Of a stretch of 64,000 nt of DNA, positions 18,503 through 26,346 are shown one piece after another. Source of the DNA: Herpetosiphon llansteffanensis (GTDB taxonomy: Bacteria > Chloroflexota > Chloroflexia > Chloroflexales > Herpetosiphonaceae); assembly GCF_003205875.1 (NCBI RefSeq), contig NZ_PUBZ01000022.1:80401-144400 (forward strand), in the 5' to 3' direction. Below the pieces are notes generated by a model that ran no database searches, was not told the DNA's origin, and saw only the letters and a program-made list of their open reading frames with translations. Positions within the stretch are counted from its first letter, which is position 1. Each line of letters opens with the position of its first letter. The translations under genes were made by a program, and so were the position numbers.

Positions 18503-19285
18503 ATGTACGATTTACACTGTCATATTCTGCCTGGAATTGATGATGGCCCCACCGATTGGAGTGGTTCGTTAGCAATTGCCCGCGCCTTAGTTGCCGAAGG
18601 TGTGACATGTGTGGCCGCTACGCCACACGGGCCTGGCTCGGCTCAATCGCGGCTTTATCTGCCTTCGCGCTTACGCGATTTGGTGGTGCAGTTGCGCGAA
18701 TATTTGCAACGAGCAAAATTAGGCTTGCAAGTTGTTTTAGGCACTGAAATTGTGGTTGCCAGCGATTTAAGCGAGCGTTTGCGCCAAGGCGATTTGCTGG
18801 GCTATGGCACCAGTCGCGCAGTACTGTTGGAAACGCCAGCGCACATTGTGATTGAACATTTGCAGCGCTCAATTTTTGATTTACAACTTGCAGGGCATCG
18901 GGTGATTTTAGCCCATCCCGAGCGCACTCGCGTCTTCCAAGATAATCCTAATCTCTTGATTCCATTAATTGAGCGTGGCGTGGTAGTGCAAATTACCGCT
19001 GCCAGTTTGGTTGGTTGGCATGGCCAACGTTTGCAAGATATTACAACGCAAATGGTTTATCACAATTTGGCCCAAATTATTGCCAGCGATGCCCATGCCC
19101 CAACTGGCGCACGCGCTCCGGCAATGCAGGAGGCGTTTAACGTTGCCAGCAAATTAATTGGCGAGCAGCGTGCCCGCCGCATGGTCGAAGAATTACCGCA
19201 TTTGTTGCTTTCTGATGCGCAAATTCCCCAAGCTGAGCCATATTTTATTCAGCCGCAAAAGCAAAGTTGGTGGCGACGACGTTAA
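18503..19285 (+). CDS. CpsB/CapC-family PHP-type tyrosine-protein phosphatase
   Basis: 260 residues. The N-terminus YDLHCHILPGIDDGP is the metal-binding signature of the CpsB/CapC/YwqE family, Mn-dependent PHP-fold phosphatases that dephosphorylate the tyrosine cluster of BY-kinases in capsule and exopolysaccharide assembly. Further metal ligands appear in ATPHG, GTEIVV, LAHPERTR and IASDAHAP. No BY-kinase or capsule cluster is adjacent, so it probably acts on a system encoded elsewhere. AAGGCG precedes the ATG. The gene is monocistronic, with its own promoters and a terminator. Confidence 0.9.
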   Translation: MYDLHCHILPGIDDGPTDWSGSLAIARALVAEGVTCVAATPHGPGSAQSRLYLPSRLRDLVVQLREYLQRAKLGLQVVLGTEIVVASDLSERLRQGDLLGYGTSRAVLLETPAHIVIEHLQRSIFDLQLAGHRVILAHPERTRVFQDNPNLLIPLIERGVVVQITAASLVGWHGQRLQDITTQMVYHNLAQIIASDAHAPTGARAPAMQEAFNVASKLIGEQRARRMVEELPHLLLSDAQIPQAEPYFIQPQKQSWWRRR

Positions 19286-19312
19286 GCTAAACCATCAGCT
19301 ATGCTTGCTAAG

Positions 19313-19336
19313 GTCACCTACGGGTGGCTTTTTTGT
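19313..19336 (+). terminator. Terminator after the CpsB-like gene
   Basis: Short stem GTCACC-TACG-GGTGGC (one G-U pair) followed by six T. Stable tetraloop-like centre, good U tract. Confidence 0.7.
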
Positions 19337-19530
19337 ATTTTAGCTCTTGGAACGAATGCTGCTAGGCTGCAATCCTAGTTAGGCTTTGACTGTGGTACTA
19401 GCGGCTTGATGACTAATGAGCTATAGATATTAATCAAATTCTTATCTTTTTAGCCTGAATACATCAATGATTAACCAAGCTTGATATGATACGATACAGC
19501 TAGATATCCAGTTTTATGAGGGGTGTGTTG

Positions 19531-19731
19531 ATGGTTCTGTTTGCAGTGTTATTAATTCTCTTTGGTGGAATTTTATTGGTTTCGCGCCAATTTCGTGAGC
19601 AATGGTTCTATAGCGATGCGCGGCGTGGCACTGATATGGTGTTTACCCAGCGGCTGCACCAGACTTTTCGCTCAGTTGGCGGCGTATTTATGCTAATCGG
19701 GTTGATCATCGTGGTGATCACTACTATTTAA
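19531..19731 (+). CDS. Small two-helix membrane protein, function unknown
   Basis: A 66-residue protein with two hydrophobic helices (about 1-18 and 47-65) joined by a charged loop (RQFREQWFYSDARRGTDM). I chose the ATG at 19531 because GAGGGG lies about 9 nt upstream; an ATG at 19516 lacks a ribosome site. It is isolated between terminators, so probably has its own promoter in the AT-rich region 19440-19500. I do not recognise a family. Confidence 0.6.
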   Translation: MVLFAVLLILFGGILLVSRQFREQWFYSDARRGTDMVFTQRLHQTFRSVGGVFMLIGLIIVVITTI

Positions 19732-19738
19732 CCAAATC

Positions 19739-19782
19739 GCGCACAGCATCACTCACCATCGATGCCGTGCGCGGTTTATTTT
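19739..19782 (+). terminator. Terminator between small membrane gene and asd
   Basis: Stem GCGCACAGCAT with ATGCCGTGCGC (19739-19749 and 19762-19772, one mismatch), followed by GGTTTATTTT. It serves the + strand gene and overlaps the end of convergent asd. Confidence 0.7.
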
Positions 19783-20836
19783 AGGCTTTGATTAAGCCTT
19801 TGGCGACCATTAATTCTGCATTGAGCAACGAACCTCCAGCGGCTCCGCGCAAGGTATTGTGCCCCAACAAGACTAATTTATAATCGAGAATTGGGCAGCG
19901 GCGCACACGCCCAACGGTTGTCGCCATGCCGCGTTCTGCATCGCGATCACGTCGAGGCTGTGGGCCATCGGCCAACTCGGTGACCAAAATGGGGTGGGTG
20001 GGAGCACTTGGCAAATTAAGGGTTTGTGGCTCGGCCTTAAATTCACGCAAGGCAGCAATCAATTCTGCTTCGTCTGCTGGTGGGCGCTCGAACGCCAAGG
20101 ATAAACATTCGGTGTGGCCATCGATAACGGCCACCCGATTACAGTGGGCGCTGATAGTGATTTGGGCTTCTGCGATGCCCTGCGCGCCAAGCGTGCCCAG
20201 CAATTTGCGTGGCTCCCACTCGACTTTCTCTTCTTCACCTTTAATCAGCGGAACAACATTATCAATAATATCGAGGCTTGGCACACCAGGGTAGCCAGCA
20301 CCTGAGATGGCTTGCATGCTAACCAACAAGACTTTGGTTAGGCCAAAGGCATCGTGCAAAGCCCGCATTGGCAAGACAGCGTGAGTGGTTGTACAGTTGG
20401 GGTTGGTCAAAATGCCGCCACTCCAGCCATAGTGTTGGCGTTGCAGCTCCAACAAATTAACATGGTCAGGATTGACTTCAGGGACTAACAGCGGCACGAG
20501 TGGATCGCGGCGATGAGCGCCAGCGTTTGAGAACACCAAAGCCCCAGCCTTGGCCCAAGCAATTTCGGTCGGGCCAGCAGCATCACTGGGCAAAGCACTA
20601 AACACTAAGCCAACATCACCAACCTGATCAACGGGCTGGACGGTCATCTTGGCAAATTGGCTAGGCATTTCGCCACCGATCATCCAGCGGCCAGCTTCGG
20701 CCAAGGTCTTACCAGCCGAACGCTCCGAAGCTGCAACGACCGTTACTTCAAAATAGGGGTGATCGATCAACAAGCTCAAAAAGCGTTGTCCAACCATCCC
20801 TGTTGCGCCTAGCACACCAACAGGAATCTTCTTCAT
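19781..20836 (-). CDS. asd: Aspartate-semialdehyde dehydrogenase (archaeal/fungal type)
   Basis: The enzyme reduces beta-aspartyl phosphate to aspartate semialdehyde with NADPH, the branch point to lysine/diaminopimelate, threonine and methionine. The 351-residue protein has the Rossmann start VGVLGATGMVGQRF, the active-site cysteine in NPNCTT (C148) and the HCNRVAVIDGHTE segment with the catalytic His. The SALPSDAAGP and SNAGAHRRDP motifs place it in the archaeal/fungal-like branch rather than the E. coli type. GGAGG eight nt ahead of the ATG at 20836 fixes the start. It appears monocistronic. Confidence 0.95.
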   Translation of the reverse strand: MKKIPVGVLGATGMVGQRFLSLLIDHPYFEVTVVAASERSAGKTLAEAGRWMIGGEMPSQFAKMTVQPVDQVGDVGLVFSALPSDAAGPTEIAWAKAGALVFSNAGAHRRDPLVPLLVPEVNPDHVNLLELQRQHYGWSGGILTNPNCTTTHAVLPMRALHDAFGLTKVLLVSMQAISGAGYPGVPSLDIIDNVVPLIKGEEEKVEWEPRKLLGTLGAQGIAEAQITISAHCNRVAVIDGHTECLSLAFERPPADEAELIAALREFKAEPQTLNLPSAPTHPILVTELADGPQPRRDRDAERGMATTVGRVRRCPILDYKLVLLGHNTLRGAAGGSLLNAELMVAKGLIKA

Positions 20837-20901
20837 ACCAAAAGCCTCCGCAGTGGGAATCTTAAATAGCACCATTGCTCATCAGCTTCGTTGCTGCGCG
20901 C

Positions 20902-20929
20902 ATTATAGCAACTCCACGCCGCCATGCAA
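20902..20929 (-). promoter_or_regulatory. asd promoter
   Basis: Minus strand TTGCAT (20929-20924), 16-bp spacer, extended -10 TGC-TATAAT (20907-20902), about 65 nt ahead of the asd ATG. Confidence 0.6.
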
Positions 20930-20969
20930 CGTACCGTGGTCTGATGGTATATAGATTAGGAGGTCTTGG

Positions 20970-21407
20970 ATGCTCGATGTTGATGCCCATAATCGAATTA
21001 CGAATTTAGAAAAAGAAGTTCAGGCTTTACGCAGTGAAATTCGTTCGCTGCGCGCTGACTTGAATCCAATGGTTAATCCGCGCTCAAATCGTAATCGTCA
21101 ACCAACATTTGAGCGTAATTTAGCCCCTGAACGTGAGCCAGAAGCCTTGACTGATGTGGCGCAACAACTTTCTGAGCAGGTTTCGATGGATGAAATCGGG
21201 GCCTATTTGAAACGTGATCGCGTCAAGGCCAGCGATATTCAATTAACCGAGCAGGATTTGGAGCGCAATAGGCCGCGCAATCGCATGGCGCATGAGGACT
21301 ACCCTAGTACGCGATTCAATCTCGACCTTCTGCATAATAATCAAAGTATCTTTGTGCTACTATTTTGTTTACTTGGTATGTTAATATTCTTATTGATGAT
21401 GCTTTAA
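20970..21407 (+). CDS. Coiled-coil tail-anchored membrane protein, function unknown
   Basis: 145 residues. It starts with a short coiled coil (NRITNLEKEVQALRSEIRSL, about 7-30), continues with a polar, Arg/Pro/Asn-rich linker and ends with one hydrophobic helix (about 126-145), so the bulk is probably cytoplasmic and anchored by the tail. AGGAGG eight nt upstream defines the ATG. TGG-TATATA at 20945-20953 may be the promoter. The stop TAA interlocks with the stop of the convergent TetR gene. No family recognised. Confidence 0.65.
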   Translation: MLDVDAHNRITNLEKEVQALRSEIRSLRADLNPMVNPRSNRNRQPTFERNLAPEREPEALTDVAQQLSEQVSMDEIGAYLKRDRVKASDIQLTEQDLERNRPRNRMAHEDYPSTRFNLDLLHNNQSIFVLLFCLLGMLIFLLMML

Positions 21408-21979
21408 TCGGTATTTAGCTGGGCAGCACCAGCCAAATAGCTGCGCACTGCCAAATCGAAGTCGGCACTTAAATCGCCGCCACGCTGGAGCTGTTGATTG
21501 AGTTCGAGCAAGACAAAGCCATGAATCAGCCCCAGCATGCCGCGCAAAGCAGCTAGCGAATGGTCTTGGCCACTAATTTGAGCCATAATTGCCTGCACTG
21601 GCAAGACCATTGCGACCAAACTTGCAGGATCGGCGCGTTGTTCGTCGCTGGCAGCGGTTAGGGCCAAGCTATAATTTTTGGGTTGGGCATGGGCAAATTG
21701 GCGATGCCCATGGCAAATTGCGAGCATTTGGCTTTGTGCATCAGCTGCGCTATTGGTTAAAGCGTGATCATACGCCACAAACAGTTGGCGAATGGTGACG
21801 GTTACTACACCTCTGAGCAAAGCGGTTTTATTGGCAACATAGCGATATAACGATGGTGCTTTGATGCCCAACTCGCTTGCCAAGCTGGCTAAAGCTAATT
21901 GCTCCACCCCATCACGCTCAATTAACCGTTGAGCAGTCGCAATAATCGTTGGATAATCGGTCTGAGCTGGATAGGCCAT
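21404..21979 (-). CDS. TetR-family transcriptional regulator
   Basis: A 191-residue TetR repressor: the N-terminal helix-turn-helix (ALASLASELGIKAPSLYRYV, about 26-45, then NKTALLRGV) is canonical, followed by a helical ligand domain. It is the second gene of a unit with the DUF4260 protein (9-nt gap). Three inverted repeats built on ACTAAT/ATTAGT lie just upstream of that first gene and are the likely operators, so autoregulation is expected. The inducer is unknown. Confidence 0.9.
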   Translation of the reverse strand: MAYPAQTDYPTIIATAQRLIERDGVEQLALASLASELGIKAPSLYRYVANKTALLRGVVTVTIRQLFVAYDHALTNSAADAQSQMLAICHGHRQFAHAQPKNYSLALTAASDEQRADPASLVAMVLPVQAIMAQISGQDHSLAALRGMLGLIHGFVLLELNQQLQRGGDLSADFDLAVRSYLAGAAQLNTD

Positions 21980-21988
21980 AATGCTCCT

Positions 21989-22351
21989 CTAAACGCGCCC
22001 CAAATGGGTATCTTTAAACTGAGTTGGGTATTTTAGCCCATAGCCAAGCATGCGATCAAGCCCAATATGCGACAGCCAGATTAGGCCAATTTGCAGCCCC
22101 AAACGCCAATCGTTGACCACACCAAGCGCCAAAAAGCTCAACGGTAACAGCGTAACATGGCCAAGATTGTAGCAAATGCTGCCGACTTTTGGCCCCCACA
22201 GATAGCCCAACATCAGCAAATCGGGCGCAAATAAGGCTAACGCAAATTGCCACCAAGCAAAGCCCTGCCAAGCATAGCCCAAAATCGCAATCAATAATAA
22301 TCCCAAGCCTTCAGCATGTAATAATTGCTTCGCCAAACTCGCTGTTTTCAT
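21989..22351 (-). CDS. DUF4260 membrane protein
   Basis: A 120-residue protein with about four hydrophobic helices and the family-typical C-terminus LGYGLKYPTQFKDTHLGRV. DUF4260 proteins are of unknown function and are often found next to TetR regulators, as here. The operator cluster 22365-22435 sits immediately in front of the ATG, so the gene is likely derepressed by whatever ligand the TetR protein senses. Confidence 0.85.
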   Translation of the reverse strand: MKTASLAKQLLHAEGLGLLLIAILGYAWQGFAWWQFALALFAPDLLMLGYLWGPKVGSICYNLGHVTLLPLSFLALGVVNDWRLGLQIGLIWLSHIGLDRMLGYGLKYPTQFKDTHLGRV

Positions 22352-22364
22352 AACTCACCTCAAG

Positions 22365-22435
22365 ACTAATTTAATTAGTTTACAAGACTAATGATAGTAG
22401 TCTTTGCGTTGTTTGTCAAGACTAAATTGATTAGT
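22365..22435. promoter_or_regulatory. Three TetR-type operators upstream of DUF4260-tetR
   Basis: Site 1 ACTAATTTAATTAGT (22365-22379), site 2 AAGACTA...AGTAGTCTT (22384-22403), site 3 ACTAAATTGATTAGT (22421-22435). All share the GACTA core; sites 1 and 3 are near-perfect 15-mers. They fill the space between the DUF4260 start and the COG0523 stop. Confidence 0.7.
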
Positions 22436-22440
22436 TTTGG

Positions 22441-23451
22441 TTATTGGTTTTGATATTTGCGTCGCCATTCGGCTACAGTCAGAATTTCTTCGCGCAGTTC
22501 GTGGGCGGGCTGCGCCAAGCAGGCATCAAATTGGGCAGTTAATTGAGCGGGATCAAAGCTCTGGCTGCGACCGATGACCACAATTTTACTGTGCGGCGGG
22601 GTTGCTCCCCATGGCTCGCTGAGCTGCAAACTTGCCCGTTTGCCAGCTAATTGGACAATTGCTTGGCGCTCAGGCGCTTCGGCCAAATAGACAATGCCTT
22701 TGGCGCGAAAAATTGAGCTTGGCAATTGCTGGAAGGCTTGCTGGAGGTTGCTCATTGTCAATGGCTGGTCGGTTTGGTAATGCCAGGTTTGCCAATCTTG
22801 GTCGTGGTGATAATGGGCAAATTCATGGCGATCAGCGAGCAGATCAATGCGATATTGGCCAATGCCCAGCAGCAAATCGATTGGCACAACGCCATATTCA
22901 GCAGTCAAAATACGGGCGCGCGGCACGATTGCCTGAATCCACTTGATCACTCGTTGCTGTTGGCTTGGATCAATCAAATCGATTTTATTGACCACCACAA
23001 TATCAGCGGCGGCAATTTGATCGCCGACTTGGACGATTTGCTGGCGCTGTTCCTGAATGCGCTCAGCATCGACGACCGCCACGATTGCATCGAGGCTAAT
23101 TAATGAGCGCAAGGCTGGCAAACGAAAGGTCAATGCGACTGAAACTGGGTCGGAAACCCCGCTCGCCTCGACGATAATATAGTCTGGGCGATCGGCGCGT
23201 TTGAGCAATTCGAGGGTGGTGGTCAGCAAATCCTCGCGAATCGTGCAGCAAATACAGCCATTGGCCAAATTCACAATCTCGTTAGCTTCAACCCCAACGA
23301 CCAACTGGGCATCGATATTGATTGCGCCAAAATCGTTGACCAGCACCGCGATTTTGAGGCCATGCTGAGCAGTGAGCAAACGGTTGAGCACGCTAGTTTT
23401 ACCTGCGCCCAAAAAGCCAGTCAAAATCGTCATCGGAATCGGTGTGGTCAT
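22441..23451 (-). CDS. CobW/COG0523-family GTPase (putative metallochaperone)
   Basis: 336 residues. G domain with GFLGAGKTS (P-loop, residues 12-20), the family-defining GCICC metal-binding motif (about 65-69), VEASGVSDP, and VVNKIDL as the guanine-specificity motif. A His-rich linker (HEFAHYHHDQDWQTWH) precedes the CobW C-terminal domain (IFRAKGIVYL...). COG0523 GTPases insert or traffic metals, often Zn, sometimes Co or Fe. No Zur box or metal uptake gene is adjacent, so the metal stays open. AGGAG eight nt ahead supports the ATG. Confidence 0.9.
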   Translation of the reverse strand: MTTPIPMTILTGFLGAGKTSVLNRLLTAQHGLKIAVLVNDFGAINIDAQLVVGVEANEIVNLANGCICCTIREDLLTTTLELLKRADRPDYIIVEASGVSDPVSVALTFRLPALRSLISLDAIVAVVDAERIQEQRQQIVQVGDQIAAADIVVVNKIDLIDPSQQQRVIKWIQAIVPRARILTAEYGVVPIDLLLGIGQYRIDLLADRHEFAHYHHDQDWQTWHYQTDQPLTMSNLQQAFQQLPSSIFRAKGIVYLAEAPERQAIVQLAGKRASLQLSEPWGATPPHSKIVVIGRSQSFDPAQLTAQFDACLAQPAHELREEILTVAEWRRKYQNQ

Positions 23452-23471
23452 CAGAACACTCCTTTATTATT

Positions 23472-23541
23472 AACCGCGAAGGACACTAAGGCTATAGGTT
23501 GAATTTTCTAATAGCCAAAAGCCTATAGCCAATAGCCAACC
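23472..23541. repeat. Heptameric TAGCC repeats between COG0523 gene and cyclophilin gene
   Basis: A fragment of the 'aaccgcgaaggacactaaggc' type is followed at 23511-23538 by 7-nt units NANAGCC (AATAGCC, AAAAGCC, TATAGCC, AATAGCC). The same unit recurs at about 26253, 39140-39233 and 63675. Confidence 0.65.
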
Positions 23542-23543
23542 GT

Positions 23544-23583
23544 TAAAAATAAAAGCCCCTCGTTCCGCTGAGAACAAGGGGCT
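23544..23583 (-). terminator. Terminator of the cyclophilin gene
   Basis: AGCCCCT...AGGGGCT stem (23554-23560 with 23577-23583, extended by GTTC/GAAC), followed on the minus strand by TTTATTTTT. Confidence 0.85.
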
Positions 23584-23598
23584 GAGCCAAAGCCCAAT

Positions 23599-24078
23599 TT
23601 AGCTAACGGTTACTTTGGTCATGCTATCGCCTTGGCGAATGGCGTTGACCACATCTTGGCCTTCGGTGACCTTGCCAAACACGGTATGGCGGCCATCGAG
23701 GTGTGGTTGTGGGCTGTGGGTGATGAAGAATTGTGAGCCATTGGTTCCTGCGCCTGCATTGGCCATTGAAAGCACACCGGTTTCGTGCTTCAGAGGGTTG
23801 CCTTTGAACTCATCTTCGAAGCGATAGCCTGGGCCACCGGTGCCGGTGCCGGTTGGATCGCCACCTTGAACCATAAAGTTTGAGATCACGCGGTGAAAGA
23901 CCACGCCATCATAGAACCCTTCGTTGATCAAAAACACAAAGTTATTGACCGTTTTGGGTGCATATTCTGGATACAACTCGATGGTGATGTTCCCTTTGGT
24001 TGTTTCCATAGTGACGACATAGTGTTTTGTGGTGTCAATCGACATCGCTGGCGCTGACTTCCATTGTTTTGCGGCCAC
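23599..24078 (-). CDS. Peptidyl-prolyl cis-trans isomerase, cyclophilin type
   Basis: Cyclophilins speed proline isomerisation in folding proteins. The 159-residue protein has the [19 protein letters not shown] and [17 protein letters not shown] core with catalytic Arg in FHRV, and the [12 protein letters not shown] segment. No signal peptide on this start, so cytoplasmic. I favour GTG at 24078 (AAAGGGG six nt upstream); an ATG at 24114 ([10 protein letters not shown]) is the alternative and would add a basic N-terminus. A terminator follows at once. Confidence 0.9.
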   Translation of the reverse strand: MAAKQWKSAPAMSIDTTKHYVVTMETTKGNITIELYPEYAPKTVNNFVFLINEGFYDGVVFHRVISNFMVQGGDPTGTGTGGPGYRFEDEFKGNPLKHETGVLSMANAGAGTNGSQFFITHSPQPHLDGRHTVFGKVTEGQDVVNAIRQGDSMTKVTVS

Positions 24079-24141
24079 GTGAGACCCCTTTCGACTAAAG
24101 AATCGTGAAAACATTATCACCCTAGGGTTATAACACAAGAA

Positions 24142-24168
24142 AGCGACCGCAAGCAATTGGCGGTCGCT
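24142..24168 (-). terminator. Hairpin terminator after the HU gene
   Basis: Perfect 9-bp stem AGCGACCGC/GCGGTCGCT with a 9-nt loop, followed on the minus strand by TTCTTGTGTT, a weak U tract. Confidence 0.65.
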
Positions 24169-24194
24169 CAAAGCAACATCGGCTACGCTGTGAG

Positions 24195-24482
24195 CTACTC
24201 AGACTTGCCTTGGCGAACCAACAGTTTCAAGCTATTACTGGCCGAGAAGCCAGGAGTTTTTGTAGCTTCGATTGTCATCCGTTCGCGCGTTTTTGGGTTG
24301 ACCCCTTGGCGAGCTTGGCGCTCGCGGACTTCAAAGGTACCAAACCCAGTCAGGACAACTTTTTCGCCAGCTTGCAAGCGCTCGCTGACCACATCCAACA
24401 TAGCATCGACAACGCGGCGTGCCTCTTTTTTAGAAATGCCGGTGCGTTCAGCGACCTCAGCAATGAACTCGATTTTTTGCAT
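24195..24482 (-). CDS. HU-family nucleoid DNA-binding protein
   Basis: A 95-residue HU/IHF-fold protein with the standard length and motifs: helical N-terminus ([17 protein letters not shown]), [20 protein letters not shown], and the DNA-intercalating arm [20 protein letters not shown]. It bends and packages DNA. AAGGAG precedes the ATG. TGG-TATAAT promoter upstream. Only one HU gene is in the window; whether it is HupA- or HupB-like has no meaning in this phylum. Confidence 0.96.
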   Translation of the reverse strand: MQKIEFIAEVAERTGISKKEARRVVDAMLDVVSERLQAGEKVVLTGFGTFEVRERQARQGVNPKTRERMTIEATKTPGFSASNSLKLLVRQGKSE

Positions 24483-24525
24483 TGCACGCTCCTTAATCCT
24501 AGCGAAGCTACAATCGTTACCCCCG

Positions 24526-24554
24526 ATTATACCATAAGCAGTATGCGCTGTGGA
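24526..24554 (-). promoter_or_regulatory. HU gene promoter
   Basis: Minus strand TCCACA (24554-24549), 17-bp spacer, extended -10 TGG-TATAAT (-10 at 24531-24526), 44 nt from the ATG. Confidence 0.6.
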
Positions 24555-24598
24555 ACATTTTAGCCCATTAGATAGGCCAATTTACTCATTATGGTTGC

Positions 24599-24627
24599 TT
24601 GCCGCGAATACCGCAGCATGCTATACT
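24599..24627 (+). promoter_or_regulatory. Promoter of the ANTAR regulator gene
   Basis: TTGCCG (24599-24604), 17-bp spacer, extended -10 TGC-TATACT (-10 at 24622-24627). The ATG is at 24681. Confidence 0.6.
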
Positions 24628-24680
24628 TGCGTACATTCATCGAAGCTACGATGACCGATTATGCACCCGGAGGAAACCGT

Positions 24681-25268
24681 ATGCCACAGACACGCATTGT
24701 CATCGCCGATGACGAATCGCTGATTCGCATGAATCTGCGTGAAACGTTAGTTGGCCTCGGCTATCTTGTCGTTGGGGAAGCTGGTGATGGCGTGAGCGTT
24801 ATCAACCTTGCCCGCGAACTACGCCCAGACGTAGTGGTGATGGACATCAAAATGCCCAAACTGGATGGTATCCAGGCAGCCAAAGTGCTGACTGAAGAGA
24901 AAATTGCCCCGGTCTTGCTCTTGACTGCCCACAGCGACAAAGAGTTGGTCGAGCGCGCCCGCGACGCTGGTGTTGTGGGGTATCTCAGCAAGCCCTTTCG
25001 CGATAGCGATTTGATGCCAGCACTCGAAATTGCCCGCGCCCGTTTTGAAGAGTTCCTGACCCTCGAACAACAAGTCGGCGACCTGAAGGAAACGCTCGAA
25101 ACTCGCAAGATTATCGAACGTGCCAAGGGCATGTTGATGGATTCTCAAGGGCTGAAAGAATCTGAGGCTTTCCGCAAGATTCAGCAATTGAGCATGAATA
25201 CCCGCAAGTCGATGCGCGAAGTTGCCTCGGCCTTGCTGTTGGCCAACCAGATGGAGCAACAAAAGTAA
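24681..25268 (+). CDS. Response regulator with ANTAR RNA-binding domain
   Basis: 195 residues: receiver domain (about 1-120) with D10/D11, phospho-acceptor D55 in VVMDIKMPKLDG, LLTAHS and SKPF; then a linker helix and an ANTAR domain (KIIERAKGMLMDSQGLKESE, RKIQQLSMNTRKSMREVA). Phosphorylated ANTAR dimers bind paired hexaloop stem-loops in nascent mRNA leaders and prevent termination. GGAGG seven nt ahead of the ATG at 24681 chooses this start. No sensor kinase is adjacent, so the kinase is encoded elsewhere. The next gene follows after 3 nt and is certainly co-transcribed. Confidence 0.95.
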   Translation: MPQTRIVIADDESLIRMNLRETLVGLGYLVVGEAGDGVSVINLARELRPDVVVMDIKMPKLDGIQAAKVLTEEKIAPVLLLTAHSDKELVERARDAGVVGYLSKPFRDSDLMPALEIARARFEEFLTLEQQVGDLKETLETRKIIERAKGMLMDSQGLKESEAFRKIQQLSMNTRKSMREVASALLLANQMEQQK

Positions 25269-25271
25269 GTT

Positions 25272-25850
25272 ATGCTACGCCGCCCCTCTCAGCAACAACT
25301 TGTCGCTGTGTTGCGGGCGACGTTGCCTTTGCTGCTGGCCGCCTTCCTAGGCGGCTTAGTTGCCCTTGCGCTCCAACCAGATCCTCCCGCCCAACAACCA
25401 GTCATCCAGGTTGTTACCCCAACCGTGCTCAAGGCCGCTGCCACCGAGGTGCTGCCCGCCCCCGCGCCATCCCCAATGCCCGCTACGCCAACGATTATCG
25501 TCTTTCCTGAGGATACAATTTCCTTGGAGTTGGTAACCTTGCGCCGCGATTTGGAGTTTACTGCTGGGAGTTTGCATTTGCTGCGCGCCACCATCCGCAT
25601 TCAAAATGCTCGTATCGCCCATAGCAACCTGCAAACTGGTAATGTTGAAGCGCAACTCGATTTGGCCCAATCTGATTTAGATGCGGCGTTTCCGCTGGTG
25701 AGCGATGAAGTTCGCGCTGCCATCCAAGGCCTCAACGATCAAATTAATTATTTGCGCGACGATCTCAGCATTCGACCAGAAACGATCGACTCGCGCCTTG
25801 CCGATTTGACCGAGCAGGTGTTGGTGCTGGCCAATCGCGATTTACCCTAA
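25272..25850 (+). CDS. Single-pass membrane protein with extracytoplasmic coiled coil, function unknown
   Basis: 192 residues. A basic start and one hydrophobic helix (about 17-36) act as uncleaved anchor; a Pro/Ala-rich spacer (APAPSPMPATP) leads to a helical, Leu/Asp/Gln-rich coiled-coil region (about 80-185). The gene begins 3 nt after the ANTAR regulator stop, so it is translated from the same mRNA. It might be a stalk or sensor linked to the regulator, but nothing in the sequence proves this. Confidence 0.65.
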   Translation: MLRRPSQQQLVAVLRATLPLLLAAFLGGLVALALQPDPPAQQPVIQVVTPTVLKAAATEVLPAPAPSPMPATPTIIVFPEDTISLELVTLRRDLEFTAGSLHLLRATIRIQNARIAHSNLQTGNVEAQLDLAQSDLDAAFPLVSDEVRAAIQGLNDQINYLRDDLSIRPETIDSRLADLTEQVLVLANRDLP

Positions 25851-25851
25851 A

Positions 25852-25884
25852 TAAGAACAAAGAACATAGAGCATAGAGCATAGA
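25852..25884. repeat. Heptameric AACATAG/AGCATAG repeat
   Basis: Units AACATAG, AGCATAG, AGCATAG in 7-nt phase after a degenerate first unit. It is the first part of the 561-bp gene-free gap 25851-26411. The longest array of this family is at 58017-58080. Confidence 0.65.
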
Positions 25885-25917
25885 TGTACTGGTACATCAG
25901 GTTAACCATTGTCTGAT

Positions 25918-26046
25918 CCCCTCACCCCAACCCCGCTCCCGTGCGCGGGCGAGGGGCTTAATCGTGCGGTTCGGTCGCGATGCGTGATAGAAAACGGTCG
26001 GCTCCCCCTCGCCCGCGTTCAGTGGGAGAGGGGCTGGGGGTGAGGG
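25918..26046. repeat. GC-rich palindromic element, copy A1
   Basis: 129 bp bounded by CCCCTCACCCC and GGGGGTGAGGG. The left arm folds as CGCCCGTGCGCGGGCG-like hairpin ending GAGGGGC; the right arm has CCCCTCGCCCGCG / TGGGAGAGGGG. The AT-richer centre (TCGTGCGGTTCGGTCGCGA) is nearly identical in copy A5 at 63858. Non-coding. Confidence 0.8.
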
Positions 26047-26100
26047 CATGCTCCTCGTTGCCAATCCAATGAACCATGACACATAGCCAAAAACCATCTT

Positions 26101-26325
26101 TTCTCTGCGCCGCTGCGTTAAGCATATTGATCCACGAAGATTTTTCGCCACGAATTGCACGAATGATGATTATTTTTAGCCACGAATTGCACGAATTGCA
26201 CGAATGATGATTATTTTTAGCCACAGATTAGCTCAGATTAATTATTTCTATTGCCCAAAGCCAATAGCCAAAAGCCTGATCCTTTTTTGGCTTCATCCTT
26301 CATCCCTCATCCCTCATCCTTTCAA
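26101..26325. repeat. Nonamer CACGAATTG and heptamer repeats
   Basis: CTCTGCGCCGCTGCGTTAAG at 26103 belongs to a common 'CTCTGCG' repeat type. At 26149-26210 CACGAATTG units recur every 9 nt, with a 'GATTATTTTTAGC' spacer present twice. From 26253 there are NANAGCC heptamers, then from about 26292 TTCATCC/CTCATCC heptamers. No gene is visible. Confidence 0.7.
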
Positions 26326-26346
26326 CGCTTCCCCCATGAATTCACC

